64,000 nt of DNA, taken from NCBI GenBank assembly GCA_021325455.1, contig JAJPHD010000026.1, positions 1 to 64,000 on the forward strand, written 5' to 3'. Positions within the stretch are counted from its first letter, which is position 1. Each line of letters opens with the position of its first letter. The position numbers and the translations under genes are program-made. This stretch comes from Actinomycetota bacterium. Its GTDB lineage: Bacteria > Actinomycetota > Acidimicrobiia > Acidimicrobiales > JAJPHD01. The notes beneath the pieces were generated by a model, which saw nothing but the letters and a program-made list of their open reading frames with translations, was not told the origin of the DNA and made no database searches. This document shows, piece by piece, positions 1-9,093 of this stretch.

Positions 1-106
1 CTGGCCTCCGTGGTCTTGGACCGTCAAGAAGCCCAGAACCGTAGGAGCCATGCGGGGTGTCACCGCGGATGGCCGCTCAACCCACCCACGACAACGTCAG
101 TAGACC

Positions 107-709
107 CTAAAAGTCGAGGATCTGGGTCTCCTCGTCGAAGACGGCGGAGGCCGCCTCGCTGGGCTCCTCAGCGATCTCACCTTCCGACTCCTCGTCGAGT
201 TCGTCGGTGAGCGCCTCCTCGTCCTCGCCATCAGGGGTTTCGGCGAGCTCCAATCCGTGTGTCTCGCGAGCTAGATCCATCGCCGTTCGCAGCCTCGCCT
301 CGGGTACTTCAGACTCGGCCAGCCATGGCACTCGCACCTTCAGCCGCTGGCAAACCTCCCGGAGCATCTCAAGGAGCGTCCACTGGCTGGGGTCTTGGCC
401 CTCGATGACGAGGTGCCCGAAGCCACCGTTCCCGGCTGGTTCGAAGCGGACGCTGGGGCCGTCTTGCACCGCTCCGAGGAGAGGGTTCTGCACGACGTTG
501 CGCCCGTCGCTGAAAAAGCGGGTCAGCTCGCGCAGCCGGTCGGGGTTCTCTTCGCGCTGCCAGCCGACGGTCTCTTCTCCAGATAGTCGGCGCCGCTGGG
601 GCACGCCGGCCCATTGCTCGATCTCGGTAGCCGAGGCTGCAAACAGCACGAGAGGCCGCGACTCTTCGGTCTGTCGGAGGCTCAGCGCCGGATACCGGAA
701 GGTGACCAT
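107..709 (-). CDS. DGQHR/DndB-like protein, N-terminal part only
   Basis: The 200-residue product starting at MVTFRYPAL resembles the N-terminal part of actinobacterial DGQHR-domain (DndB-related) proteins: the run YPALSLRQ, then a short helix and PQRRRLSG, a conserved block around FSDGRNVVQNPLLGA, and a long acidic stretch. Family members are usually longer and carry the DGQHR motif further on; here the frame stops at TAG right after EETQILDF and no DGQHR motif is present in any frame of the remaining 106 bases. The ORF track extends 78 codons upstream, but that part has no protein-like character, so I start at the ATG at 709, which lacks a clear ribosome binding site. Probably a truncated or decaying gene. 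The role of the family is poorly defined; DndB acts in DNA phosphorothioation control. Confidence 0.5.
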   Translation of the reverse strand: MVTFRYPALSLRQTEESRPLVLFAASATEIEQWAGVPQRRRLSGEETVGWQREENPDRLRELTRFFSDGRNVVQNPLLGAVQDGPSVRFEPAGNGGFGHLVIEGQDPSQWTLLEMLREVCQRLKVRVPWLAESEVPEARLRTAMDLARETHGLELAETPDGEDEEALTDELDEESEGEIAEEPSEAASAVFDEETQILDF

Positions 710-952
710 GGGGTGAGACGCTAGCGTCCCCCTGCAGTCGGACCGATCCAGCCCTGCTGCAGGAAGTCCTGACAAAGGTGTTGCAAGAGGTACGCCTCGG
801 CGGAGTTGGATTGCGACCAGCGAACCTGGTCCCGGAGAGCGACAGGCCGCCGACCATCGATTGGCGGGTCGGCGGCCTGCGCGTCGGCGGTCGTTGGAGG
901 CGGAACTCGGCTGTGCGAGGTGACGTAGCGCCCTTTGCGTCACGCCTTCCGA

Positions 953-1783
953 TCATGCGTCGCGGCGGTGGACGATGACCAGGCCGGCGGCGAGGATGGC
1001 AGCGGTGTAGAACGTCAGGACGGTTAGGCCGGTCCAGGGCGAGAGGCTCGTCGTCGTGGCGGCGGTGTGGGTGATGGCTTGGCCGGCGGTGCTGGGCAGG
1101 AACTTGGCGATGTTGTGCAGCGAGGGCAGGGCCGTGAGGATCTGCGGGAGCACGAAGAGCAGCGCGAAGAGGATGGCGATGGAGCCGACGCTGCTGCGGA
1201 CGATCGTTCCCAGCCCTACAGCGAAGATGGCGACGAGGGCGAGGTAGATGCCTACCCCGATCACCGATCGGAGCGCACCGGGGGCGGTGATGCTGACGCC
1301 GTGGTGGCCGAGGATGGCTTGGCCGGCCAAAAACGTGCCGAGACTGGCGATGGTGCCGGCGACGAAGGCGATGCTGGCGACGACGGCCGCCTTGGTGGCG
1401 ATCACCCAGCGCCGTTGGGGGGCGGCGACGAAGGTGGAGCGGATCATGCCGGTGGAGTACTCGCTGGTAACCACCAGGACGGCGAGAACACCGATCGCCA
1501 GTTGCGCGAAGAGCACGCCGCCCAGCGTGAGGCCGACAGGGTCGACGATGGGCTTGTTGCTTTTGGCCTGGATGGCGGCGATGACGGTGCCGAGGCCCAT
1601 CGCGACGGCGGCGAGGAGCACGCTCCAGTAGGTGGAGCGCACGGTCTTGGTCTTGGCCCACTCGGAGCGAAACAGCATCGGTAGCAGTGGGAGCCGGGCC
1701 TGGACGGCGGTGGGGCCGGCGTCCTCACCGGTGGCAATGGTCGAAGGATCGAGGGGGGTGTTGGGGATGGTGGTGGCGGTCAT
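953..1783 (-). CDS. ABC-2 type transporter permease
   Basis: A 276-residue integral membrane protein with about six hydrophobic segments. The N-terminal part has the usual LFRSEWAKTKTVRSTYW amphipathic stretch of ABC-2 permeases, followed by segments around VLLAAVAMGLGTVIAA, LGGVLFAQLAIGVLAVLVV and SEYSTGMIRSTFVAAPQR, the last being typical of this family. It would form the membrane part of an exporter with the ATPase encoded 3 nt upstream (1787-2749), with which it is surely co-transcribed. The substrate cannot be told from sequence; similar pairs in actinomycetes export lipids, peptides or antibiotics and often sit beside a two-component system, as here. Confidence 0.85.
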   Translation of the reverse strand: MTATTIPNTPLDPSTIATGEDAGPTAVQARLPLLPMLFRSEWAKTKTVRSTYWSVLLAAVAMGLGTVIAAIQAKSNKPIVDPVGLTLGGVLFAQLAIGVLAVLVVTSEYSTGMIRSTFVAAPQRRWVIATKAAVVASIAFVAGTIASLGTFLAGQAILGHHGVSITAPGALRSVIGVGIYLALVAIFAVGLGTIVRSSVGSIAILFALLFVLPQILTALPSLHNIAKFLPSTAGQAITHTAATTTSLSPWTGLTVLTFYTAAILAAGLVIVHRRDA

Positions 1784-1786
1784 GGT

Positions 1787-2749
1787 TCAGGCTGCGCTTT
1801 CTTGCGTGGTGTGGGCAGGGGCAGTGGCGCGGTACTCGACGCTGTCGTGGGTGAGCTGCATGAACGCTTCTTCGAGCGAAGCGTGCTGAGTGGCTAGCTG
1901 GTGGAGGGTGATCCCATTGGCGGAGGCGAGGTCGCCGATCTGTTCGGCCGGCATGCCGGTGACGGTCATCTCACCGTCGGCGCCGATGGTGGTCGCCGCT
2001 CCCACCTCGTCGAGGAGCGCCTTGAGGGCGTCGGCTTGCGGTGATCGAACCTGGACGATGTTGCGGCTGCTGGCTGAGACGATGCTGTCGACGCTGTCGT
2101 CGGCCACGAGCCGGCCCTGTCCGATCACGACGACGTGATCGGCGGTGAGGGCCATCTCGGCCATGAGGTGCGACGACACCAGCACGGTCCGGCCTTGCTC
2201 GGCGAGGGAGCGCATCAGCGTCCGGATCCACAGGATCCCTTCGGGATCGAGACCGTTGACCGGCTCGTCGAGGATCAAGGTGTGCGGGTCGCCCAGCATC
2301 GCCGCCGCGATCCCGAGCCGCTGGTCCATTCCGAGGGAGAACCCGCCGACCCGGTTGGCGGCGACGGCGGTCAACCCGACGAGGTCGAGGACCTCGTCGA
2401 CGCGCCGCCGGTCGATCCCGTTGGCCAGCGCCAGGCAGCACAGATGGTTCAGCGCGCTGCGGCCGGGATGGAAGGCCTTGGCGTCGAGGAGGGCCCCGAC
2501 CTCGAACAGCGGCTGGCGGTGCTCCTTGAACGGACGGCCGTTGACCAAGGCCACACCCGAGGAGGGAGTGTCAAGGCCGAGGATCATCCGAAGCGTGGTC
2601 GACTTACCTGCACCGTTGGGGCCGAGGAACCCCGTGACCCGGCCGGGGTGCACCTCGAAGCTGAGATGGTCGACTGCGAGGGTCTGCCCGTAAGACTTGG
2701 TCAGTCCTCGCACCTCGATAGTCGGGGAGTGCTTGCGCTTGGTGGTCAT
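1787..2749 (-). CDS. ABC transporter ATP-binding protein (ABC-2 exporter)
   Basis: A 320-residue ATPase with Walker A GPNGAGKST near residue 50, signature-like FSLGMDQRLGIA, Walker B TLILDEPVNGLD and the switch histidine in VLVSSHLMAEM. The C-terminal ~90 residues are the extension usual in CcmA/DrrA-type ATPases. The track ORF runs up to 3160, but similarity begins at PTIEVRGLTKSYGQ, so the ATG at 2749 (MTTKRKHS) is preferred. It pairs with the permease that starts 3 nt after its stop and presumably powers export across the cytoplasmic membrane. The signature is FSLGM rather than LSGGQ, which is common in this subfamily. Confidence 0.88.
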   Translation of the reverse strand: MTTKRKHSPTIEVRGLTKSYGQTLAVDHLSFEVHPGRVTGFLGPNGAGKSTTLRMILGLDTPSSGVALVNGRPFKEHRQPLFEVGALLDAKAFHPGRSALNHLCCLALANGIDRRRVDEVLDLVGLTAVAANRVGGFSLGMDQRLGIAAAMLGDPHTLILDEPVNGLDPEGILWIRTLMRSLAEQGRTVLVSSHLMAEMALTADHVVVIGQGRLVADDSVDSIVSASSRNIVQVRSPQADALKALLDEVGAATTIGADGEMTVTGMPAEQIGDLASANGITLHQLATQHASLEEAFMQLTHDSVEYRATAPAHTTQESAA

Positions 2750-3232
2750 GAGCCGATCATGAGGTACCGCCACCCCCCATGTCGTCGGCCTCAGGTGCCG
2801 ATGAAGCTCATCCTCAGGTAGGACCAGCGGCGAACCGACGGCGGCGCGACATCGCGGGCCGTGAGCCGAAAGGACTTTCGCTCTCACCGGCTTGCCTTGC
2901 GCTGCGACAGGACCGATCGCGCCTGGTATCAAGCCAGCGGTCTCGGGACCTTTCCACGGGTGCATCGAGCTGGCGCCGCCGAAGCGTGACGCGGCGCTAC
3001 CGGATGACGACGTCTGCGGGCCGTGAGATGGCCGAGCATTGACGGTTGGAGCCCGCGATGACAGGGCCCAGCCGGCAGCGACGCCTAACCGTCGGCGCTC
3101 CTGTGGTGTTTCCGAACGATCCGTCCTCGACCGGCCAGTCCATTTGAGGAGCCGGTTCACACCGCTCGTGGAGGGGCGGGAGCGAGGCTCAGCCTGCCGG
3201 CGACCGGGAGCCGGGTCGCGGTCCCACTCCGG
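2750..3232. other. Intergenic stretch, no gene recognised
   Basis: 483 bases between the ABC ATPase start and the stop of the response regulator. Open frames here (including the upstream extension of the ATPase ORF and short plus-strand ORFs) have the arginine/serine-rich composition of out-of-frame high-GC DNA and match nothing I know. The promoter of the ABC operon is expected near its right-hand end close to 2750-2900, but I see no convincing -35/-10 pair. Confidence 0.5.
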
Positions 3233-3913
3233 TCATCCGGCTCGCTCGCCGGGTCGCACGAGCCCCGTTTCGTAGGCAAGGACGACGGCTTGGACGCGGT
3301 CGCGTAGCTGGAGTTTCATGAGGATCCGACCGACGTGGGTCTTGATGGTCGTCTCCGAGAGGTACAACCGGCGGCCGATCTCGGCGTTGGAGAGCCCTTG
3401 GGCGATGAGGAGCAGCACTTCGTTCTCCCGGGCGGTGAGATCTTGGAGGCCGGGAGGCGGAGCTGGCGGTGTCGCCGTCGCGACGGCGGCGAAGCGCTCG
3501 AGGAGCCGGCGGGTGACCGACGGCGCCAAGAGGGCGTCGCCCGCCGCGACGACCCGGATGGCGCCGACGATGTCGTCGGGCGGGGCGTCTTTGAGCAGGA
3601 ACCCGCTGGCGCCGGCTCGGAGTGCCTCGACGATGTATTCGTCCAGGTCGAAGGTGGTCAGCATGATCACCTTGGGAGCTGCCTGCGGGGTGCAGCCGGT
3701 GATTTGCCGGGTGGCTTCCACCCCGTCGGTTCCCGGCATGCGAACATCCATCATGACGACGTCGGGACCGGTCCGGGCGACGAGGTCTACGGCTGCCGCC
3801 CCGTCACCTGCCTCACCCACGACCACCAGGTCTGCTTCGGCGTCGATCATCATCCGCAGACCACGACGTAGCAGCGCTTGGTCGTCGACCACGGCGACCT
3901 TGACGGGGTTCAC
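3233..3913 (-). CDS. NarL/FixJ-family response regulator
   Basis: A 226-residue two-domain regulator. The receiver domain (about 1-120) has the acidic pair VVDDQ, the phosphoacceptor aspartate in VVMMDVRMPG and the conserved lysine in FLLKDAPP. The C-terminal LuxR-type helix-turn-helix starts at LTARENEVLLLIAQGLSNAEIGRRLYLSETTIKTHVGRIL. It starts with GTG and its first codon overlaps the stop of the kinase gene in a GTGA overlap, so the two are translationally coupled and form a cognate pair. Downstream (after 480 bases) lies the ABC-2 exporter, a likely but unproven target. Confidence 0.93.
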   Translation of the reverse strand: MNPVKVAVVDDQALLRRGLRMMIDAEADLVVVGEAGDGAAAVDLVARTGPDVVMMDVRMPGTDGVEATRQITGCTPQAAPKVIMLTTFDLDEYIVEALRAGASGFLLKDAPPDDIVGAIRVVAAGDALLAPSVTRRLLERFAAVATATPPAPPPGLQDLTARENEVLLLIAQGLSNAEIGRRLYLSETTIKTHVGRILMKLQLRDRVQAVVLAYETGLVRPGERAG

Positions 3914-5190
3914 GGCGCCGCCAGTGGGGCGCCGGCGGGTTGCTCAGTGTTGCTCGGCAGCGGCATCCGGGCATGCACGCAGAAGCCACCGCCTGCGGTG
4001 GGGCCGACGCACAGTTCGCCCCGGAACAGGCTCACACGTTCCCGCATGCCGACCAGCCCGTGACCGCCGCTGTCGGGAGCGGGAGCGGCGCCACCGGGAC
4101 GGGGCGTGGGGTTGGTGACCTCGACGTGCAGGTCTCGTGACGTCCAGGCGAGCTTGACCCGAGCGGGCACTTCGCCGGCGTGCTTGAGCGTGTTGGTGAG
4201 GGCTTCTTGGACGATCCGATAGACCGACAGCTCGATCCCTGCTCCCACCTCCACCGGGTCGCCTTCGACCTCGAGGCTGACTGTCAGGCCTGCGTCGTTG
4301 AAGCCGGCGACCAGGCCGGCCAGGTCTGCGATGGTCGGCTGCGGTGCGAGCTGGGCCGGGCACTGGTCGTCGCGCAGCACGTCGAGGAGCCGGCGCATCT
4401 CGGCGAAAGCCTGCCGGCCGGACTGCTCGATCGACGCCAGGACGTCCTGGGCGACGGAGCGGTCGAGCTCGGCGACCCGGGCGGCGCCTCCCGCTTGCAT
4501 GACGATCACCCCCAAAGCGTGGGCGACCACGTCATGAAGCTCCCGGGCGATGCGGGCCCGCTCGTCGGCGACCGCCTGGCGGGCACGGGCTTCCCGTTCT
4601 TCCTCGGCTCGCTCGGCCCGCTGCGAGAGGCGGGCGGCCTCCGCCCGTCGGGACCGCAGAACCTCGCCGGCCGCCCAGGCCGCCACGAACGCCACACACG
4701 CTCCCAGCGACACGCCCGCGACGCCCAGGCCGGCCGGCCGATGGGGGCGGACGGCGAAGCTGGCCGCCACCTCGACCGCGACAGCCCCGATCGCCCACAG
4801 GTCAGCCCAACCCCGCCGGTGGGCGGCGAAAGAGTAGAACGCGACCACCAAGGCAGCCCAGGCCGGCTGGGAGCCGTAGCCGGCGGCGAAATAGGCGACG
4901 GTGGCAGCACCGACGGCGACCAGCACCACATCCGGGCGCGAACGGCGCCACACCAGCGGCACCGTCTCGGCCAGCACCAGCGCCACCGCCAAGGCGTCAG
5001 CGGGCCGGGAGCCGCCCCCGGCCAAAAACGGGCTCGGCACGGCGAGCCCGGCCAACACCGCGGCCAGGACGGCGTCAGCGCCGACCGGGTGTCCCCGCAC
5101 CCACCCCGCTGGCCGGCTGGCGACCATGGGTTCAACATAGCGCCCCGACAATCGCCCCACCCAGGAGAAACGCCCCGAACGGCCGGTCAT
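3910..5190 (-). CDS. Two-component sensor histidine kinase (HisKA_3 type)
   Basis: 426 residues, starting at MTGRSGRF where an ATGA overlap couples it to the upstream ABC1-kinase gene; the longer track ORF reads out of frame through that gene. Residues about 35-180 contain five or six hydrophobic segments forming a membrane sensor region without a large extracellular domain. The phosphoacceptor histidine is in ARIARELHDVVAHALGVIV, typical of the NarX/DesK-like HisKA_3 class, and the HATPase domain has the N-box region ALTNTLKHAG and the G-box GGHGLVGMRERV. It would phosphorylate the regulator encoded just downstream. Such kinases often sense membrane or cell-envelope stress; the signal here is unknown. 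Confidence 0.92.
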   Translation of the reverse strand: MTGRSGRFSWVGRLSGRYVEPMVASRPAGWVRGHPVGADAVLAAVLAGLAVPSPFLAGGGSRPADALAVALVLAETVPLVWRRSRPDVVLVAVGAATVAYFAAGYGSQPAWAALVVAFYSFAAHRRGWADLWAIGAVAVEVAASFAVRPHRPAGLGVAGVSLGACVAFVAAWAAGEVLRSRRAEAARLSQRAERAEEEREARARQAVADERARIARELHDVVAHALGVIVMQAGGAARVAELDRSVAQDVLASIEQSGRQAFAEMRRLLDVLRDDQCPAQLAPQPTIADLAGLVAGFNDAGLTVSLEVEGDPVEVGAGIELSVYRIVQEALTNTLKHAGEVPARVKLAWTSRDLHVEVTNPTPRPGGAAPAPDSGGHGLVGMRERVSLFRGELCVGPTAGGGFCVHARMPLPSNTEQPAGAPLAAP

Positions 5191-6608
5191 GGCCGCCCGT
5201 CCCGGCACCCCGCCAGAATGTCCGGTGCCCCGCTGAGGACATCCTTCGCGTCTCGGACCGGCAGGCAGTCGGTCGGGCGAGCCGACCAGGCTCGGGCGGC
5301 CAGCGCCGCCCAATCCCCGCAGGCGCCGAGCCGCCCGAGGAGTGCCACGAGCCCCAGGTTCACTCGCTGGAGCACGACGAACGGCGCCGGCAACCTCGCG
5401 TCCCGAAGCACCGGGGACTGGTCGCCGCCGGTGGCGAAGGTAGCCGCCACGAGAGCAGACGCCCGCCGGGCGGTCACCTCGGACCGGCCCGGCAGGTTCA
5501 GCAGAGGGCACAGCCCGCCGAAGGCGAGGGCGACTTCGGCGTCGCTGAAGCCTGCCCCGGCAGGCAGGAGGCCAGCCTCCTCGACGTGGCGGCGCAGCCC
5601 CCGGGGGTCCCCGGTGGCGACCGCCCGCATGATCGCCGCGAACCCGGCTACGTCGGGGTCGCTGAAGCGGCGGACCATCCCGAAGTCCAACACCGTGAGC
5701 GTGCCATCCGGCCCGACGAGGAGGTTGCCCGGGTGAAGGTCGCCATGGCAGGCGCCGAGGACGAAGAGGCTCTCGAAGACGAACCGGAACAGTGCCTCCC
5801 CGATGCGGTCCTTGCCGTCCTGCGGCCACGACATTGCCTCGTCGAAGCGGGCACCAGCAGCCCACTCGGTGGTCAGCACCCGGCGGGCGGACAGCTCAGG
5901 CACAACGGCAGGGATCCGTACGCACTGATCGTTCTGGAAGAACCGGGCGAACAGGACCTGGTTGGCTGCCTCCCGCCGGTAGTCGAGCTCCTCCTCCAGC
6001 CGTTCGCGCAGCTCCGCCGCCACCACCTTGGTGTCCAGCCCCGGCCAGAAATGGCGCAACCCGTGGAGCAGCAGCGGAGCACACTCGAGGTCGGCACGCA
6101 AGGTTGCGTCCACCCCCGGGTATTGCACCTTGACGGCCACCTGCCTGCCGTCATGAGTCACGGCCCGATGTACCTGGCCGATCGACGCGGCGGCCACCGG
6201 TACCGGGTCCCAACTACCGAAGAGCACCTCCGGCGGGTGGCCCAGTTCGGCCGTGACTGCCTCACGAGCCAGCTGCGAGCTCATCGGAGGAGCGTCCGCG
6301 CACAGGCCGGCCAACGCCACTCGCAGAGGCTCGGGAACCCCCTCCGAGCAGAAGCTCAGCAGCTGGCCAAGCTTCATGGCAGCTCCCCGCATGTTCCCCA
6401 ACGTGGCCGCCACGTCCTCGGCGCTCCGCAACTGATGGGCGCTGTCAAGCTGCTCGCGTTCTACGGCCGGAGCCACCGCCCGGCGCACCCGGTGAGCCAC
6501 GCTCGCGCTCCCTCGGCGGACGCCCAGCCGGCCCAGATCGGCGAAACGGCCGAGGCGCACCGGAAGAGGAACAGCAACAGAACTCGGCGGCAACGCGCAG
6601 GTGGTCAT
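5187..6608 (-). CDS. ABC1/UbiB (AarF)-family atypical kinase
   Basis: 473 residues with the hallmarks of the ABC1/ADCK kinase-like family: the KxGQ motif in AAMKLGQLLSF, an alanine-rich loop AAASIGQVH in place of the usual glycine-rich loop, VAVKVQYPGV, the catalytic-loop-like HGDLHPGNLLV and the metal-binding LDFGMVRRF. Family members act in isoprenoid-quinone biosynthesis or other lipid-linked processes as ATPases or small-molecule kinases. The C-terminal hydrophobic anchor seen in many UbiB proteins is not evident. Its stop overlaps the histidine kinase start (ATGA), an unusual partner, so it may belong to that signalling operon. Start is uncertain: MTTCALPP at 6608 or MAPRGDD at 6659. Confidence 0.85.
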   Translation of the reverse strand: MTTCALPPSSVAVPLPVRLGRFADLGRLGVRRGSASVAHRVRRAVAPAVEREQLDSAHQLRSAEDVAATLGNMRGAAMKLGQLLSFCSEGVPEPLRVALAGLCADAPPMSSQLAREAVTAELGHPPEVLFGSWDPVPVAAASIGQVHRAVTHDGRQVAVKVQYPGVDATLRADLECAPLLLHGLRHFWPGLDTKVVAAELRERLEEELDYRREAANQVLFARFFQNDQCVRIPAVVPELSARRVLTTEWAAGARFDEAMSWPQDGKDRIGEALFRFVFESLFVLGACHGDLHPGNLLVGPDGTLTVLDFGMVRRFSDPDVAGFAAIMRAVATGDPRGLRRHVEEAGLLPAGAGFSDAEVALAFGGLCPLLNLPGRSEVTARRASALVAATFATGGDQSPVLRDARLPAPFVVLQRVNLGLVALLGRLGACGDWAALAARAWSARPTDCLPVRDAKDVLSGAPDILAGCRDGRP

Positions 6609-6659
6609 GCACCAAGTGTTTCGCCCACGGCCGCACATGTCGTCGCCCCTGGGTGCCAT

Positions 6660-7550
6660 CGACAGTCATCCGAAGGTAGGAAGGCATGCATCCAGACTCC
6701 GCCGCGCGGACCCGACACAAGCGTCGACTGCGTGCCCAATGCTCGCAGCAGCCACCTCGTGAAGCCCCATCGCGAGCTGGTCGAGCAACCCGAGCTCGCT
6801 CCGAGGCGAACGGCCGCCGACGATCCGATAGGGGCACCGCATACACCGAACCCCGTGCCCCCCTGTTTCGACTGCGCAATATCAACCACCAGGCACGGCA
6901 CAGTGACAGGTGGGAACGCCGGACCCCAAAAGAGGTCGACGTGGTGGCCTTCGTCGAGCCGCAGTGGGCGGTGAACCCCCGGCTGAGCTCCCTCCTAACT
7001 CTCAGTGCCACGGCCGTGCATTGGAATAGCACCCTCTCGGTGAAGCGTTCGGCGCTCCATCTCGCCGCGGCGGGCGCGTTCCTCCATGTGCAGGACAGCC
7101 TGTTGCGGCACGCGACGCGGCTGCACCGCCGAGACCGCCTCGATCGGCGCGGCGCCAGTCAAACAGGGCGCCCGGTGAAGGATGCGATGAATCGGCGCGG
7201 CGCTGTCGGTTCACCCGGGCACGGCAGCGCCCGGGCCGGCGGCCGGCTTTGGCTTCCTGCGCCGAGCGGAGGCCAGCGCGACACACTCGACGGATCCTCG
7301 CGTCGCAGGATCGGTCACGCCGTCTGCGTGGCGACGCTCCGCTTTGGCTCGCGAGCGTACGGCGGTACGGCGGTCATCGCTGGCGGTGCTCCACGCGATA
7401 GGGTGGTGGGCCCTCGTCGGCGTCAGCGTGCTCGTAGAGCCGTTGCCAGACGCTGACGACCCCGAAAGGGGTGGTCAGACCTGGTTGGACCGACCCGGTT
7501 GGACCCCAGCAGGTGGCCCTTGGCTGCGACCGACTCGCCGCTGGATGACG
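6660..7550. other. Long stretch without recognisable genes
   Basis: About 890 bases between the ABC1-kinase start and the amidohydrolase stop. Open frames are present on both strands, but none has the composition of a real protein or any motif I can name, and no RNA gene is apparent. The stretch is more mixed in composition than the dense coding DNA to the right of the tRNA. It may be decayed coding sequence within the accessory segment. Confidence 0.45.
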
Positions 7551-8813
7551 TTATTCGGCATCCCGCTGGAGCCTGGTAAACAGCTCATCAGTGAGCTGCT
7601 CATAACGGAGTTGCACGTCCGGCCACGACAGGCGAGTTGCCGAACCGTTGAACCGAACCCACTGCCCGGCCACCATGACGTGGCGCACGAGACTGGCGCC
7701 ACCACGCGAGACCAGCGCCGCTGCCATGGTGGAAACCTCGCTTGACTGCAGGTAGGGCCGGAGCGCGCCCGCGTCCACGAAGACGAGATCGGCGGGTGCT
7801 CCGACCGTGATGCCCCCGACGGCCGGGCGGTAGCAGGACCGCCCTCCTTCGGTTGCCATCGTCAGGACGTCGGCGGCCGAGCGAGGGCGACGATCTCCCT
7901 GCGCCGTCAAGATCGCCCAAGCCGCACGCAGGCAGCCCCACATGTCGGTGTCCGCCCAGTCAGTGCCTAGTCCGACGTTCACGCCGGCCTCCAGCCAGCG
8001 CCGCAGCGGCGCCACCCGACCGCTGGTCATCACGTTGGACATCGGGCAGTTCACGACGGACGCCCCACGGGCGGCCACCAGCTCGATGTCTGTATCGTCC
8101 ATGAGACAGCCGTGAAAGAGCACCGTCGACGGTCCGAGCAGGTCTGCTGCGTCCAAGACGCCGACCGTGGAGGTCCCGAAGCGACGCCCGACCTTCTCCC
8201 GGCGCAGCGCCGTCTCTAGGCAGTGCCCCGTCAGCGGGACAGATCCGGCCGCCCAAGCATCGGAAGTCGCCGCGACGCTGTCTTCGTCGAGATCCTCCTC
8301 TTCGGGGAAGTGCAGGCTCACGCCCACGTCGCCCCGCCCGCCCGATGTGGCGAGGGCGCCGTAGCACTCGATGCTGCCGACCATGCCGATCTCCGACATC
8401 ACCTCCGCGGCCACGCCCTCGGCCCGTTCGGACACCCCGGAGTCGGCGATGAACGTCACGCCTTGCCCGAGCAGGTCTAGAAACTCCTTGCGGTACAGGG
8501 CTACCAGATCAGCGCGGGTGGCTTCCTCGTCCAGCCACCGGAACAGACGTGCCTGTGCGCGGCCTCGGGGACTGGCGTCGCCCCAGTCGTCAATCTCCAT
8601 TCCGCTCGTCAACCCGGTGAACAGCGACGAGCAGCCGTGGTAGTGCGCGTTGCAGAGCCCGGGCAGGACGACCAGAGCGGAGGCATCCACAGCATCGGCC
8701 CGGCGCGCGCCGGGACTGAGCAACGCGCTGACATGTCCGTCGCTCACCTCGATGTCGACCACCCGGTATCGATCGCCCCCGTTGTCCAGGAGGATCGCCG
8801 ACGTTAACCACAT
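7551..8813 (-). CDS. Amidohydrolase, MTA/SAH-deaminase or TrzN/AtzB-like
   Basis: 420 residues of the metal-dependent amidohydrolase superfamily (subtype with one metal). Visible ligands are the HxH pair in GLCNAHYHG, a histidine in GHCLETALR, the histidine of STVLFHGCLMDDTDIELV and the aspartate in VGLGTDWADTD; NCPMSNVMTSG also matches the family. The closest groups deaminate 5-methylthioadenosine/S-adenosylhomocysteine, guanine or triazines. Substrate cannot be assigned. I start at MWLTSAILLDNGG (8813), where beta-strand similarity begins; 8858 is a longer alternative. The gene stands alone between two gene-poor stretches, consistent with a cargo gene of the accessory segment. Confidence 0.82.
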   Translation of the reverse strand: MWLTSAILLDNGGDRYRVVDIEVSDGHVSALLSPGARRADAVDASALVVLPGLCNAHYHGCSSLFTGLTSGMEIDDWGDASPRGRAQARLFRWLDEEATRADLVALYRKEFLDLLGQGVTFIADSGVSERAEGVAAEVMSEIGMVGSIECYGALATSGGRGDVGVSLHFPEEEDLDEDSVAATSDAWAAGSVPLTGHCLETALRREKVGRRFGTSTVGVLDAADLLGPSTVLFHGCLMDDTDIELVAARGASVVNCPMSNVMTSGRVAPLRRWLEAGVNVGLGTDWADTDMWGCLRAAWAILTAQGDRRPRSAADVLTMATEGGRSCYRPAVGGITVGAPADLVFVDAGALRPYLQSSEVSTMAAALVSRGGASLVRHVMVAGQWVRFNGSATRLSWPDVQLRYEQLTDELFTRLQRDAE

Positions 8814-8929
8814 CCCCGAACTATGGCAGTCGACCGAACGGGGCGTCAGCTTGGACAAGGGGCTTCCGCCGGTAGGCGCTCGTTTGAGCCATTACGCGGC
8901 ATCGACACCGCGCCCAACTCCGCGCGGTT

Positions 8930-9093
8930 CGATCGATCCGGGCCGCCCAGCGGTCATCGGCCACCGCCACGCGTCCCGCCGGCGGCCTCCGCTGCGGCGG
9001 CGGCACGCCCATTCTCAACCACGACGACACCGTCGCCGGGTGCTTGTGCACTCCCTGGGCGATCTGGGTGATCGTCCAGCCCTTGTCGAAGGC
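8930..9093 (-). pseudogene. Transposase remnant with helix-turn-helix (IS21/IstA-like)
   Basis: The minus strand reads FDKGWTITQIAQGVHKHPATVSSWLRMGVPPP followed by RVAVADDRWAARID. This looks like the DNA-binding N-terminal part of IstA-type transposases, where a helix-turn-helix is followed by a proline-rich turn and a D-RW-ARI segment. No start, no DDE catalytic domain and no IstB partner follow, and the frame soon runs into unrelated sequence. I call it a decayed fragment. The family call rests on memory of a short stretch and is uncertain. Confidence 0.45.

Noticed and set aside
1-106. Possible frameshifted continuation of the DGQHR-like gene
   Set aside because: All three minus frames were read; each meets a stop within a few codons and none shows the DGQHR motif.
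4180-5736. 518-aa plus-strand ORF
   Set aside because: Antisense to the histidine kinase and ABC1-kinase genes, both of which have clear motifs.
7344-7745. 133-aa plus ORF in the gene-poor stretch
   Set aside because: Contains a short hydrophobic run (AIGWWALVGVSVLVEP) but overlaps the amidohydrolase and has no ribosome binding site or family match.
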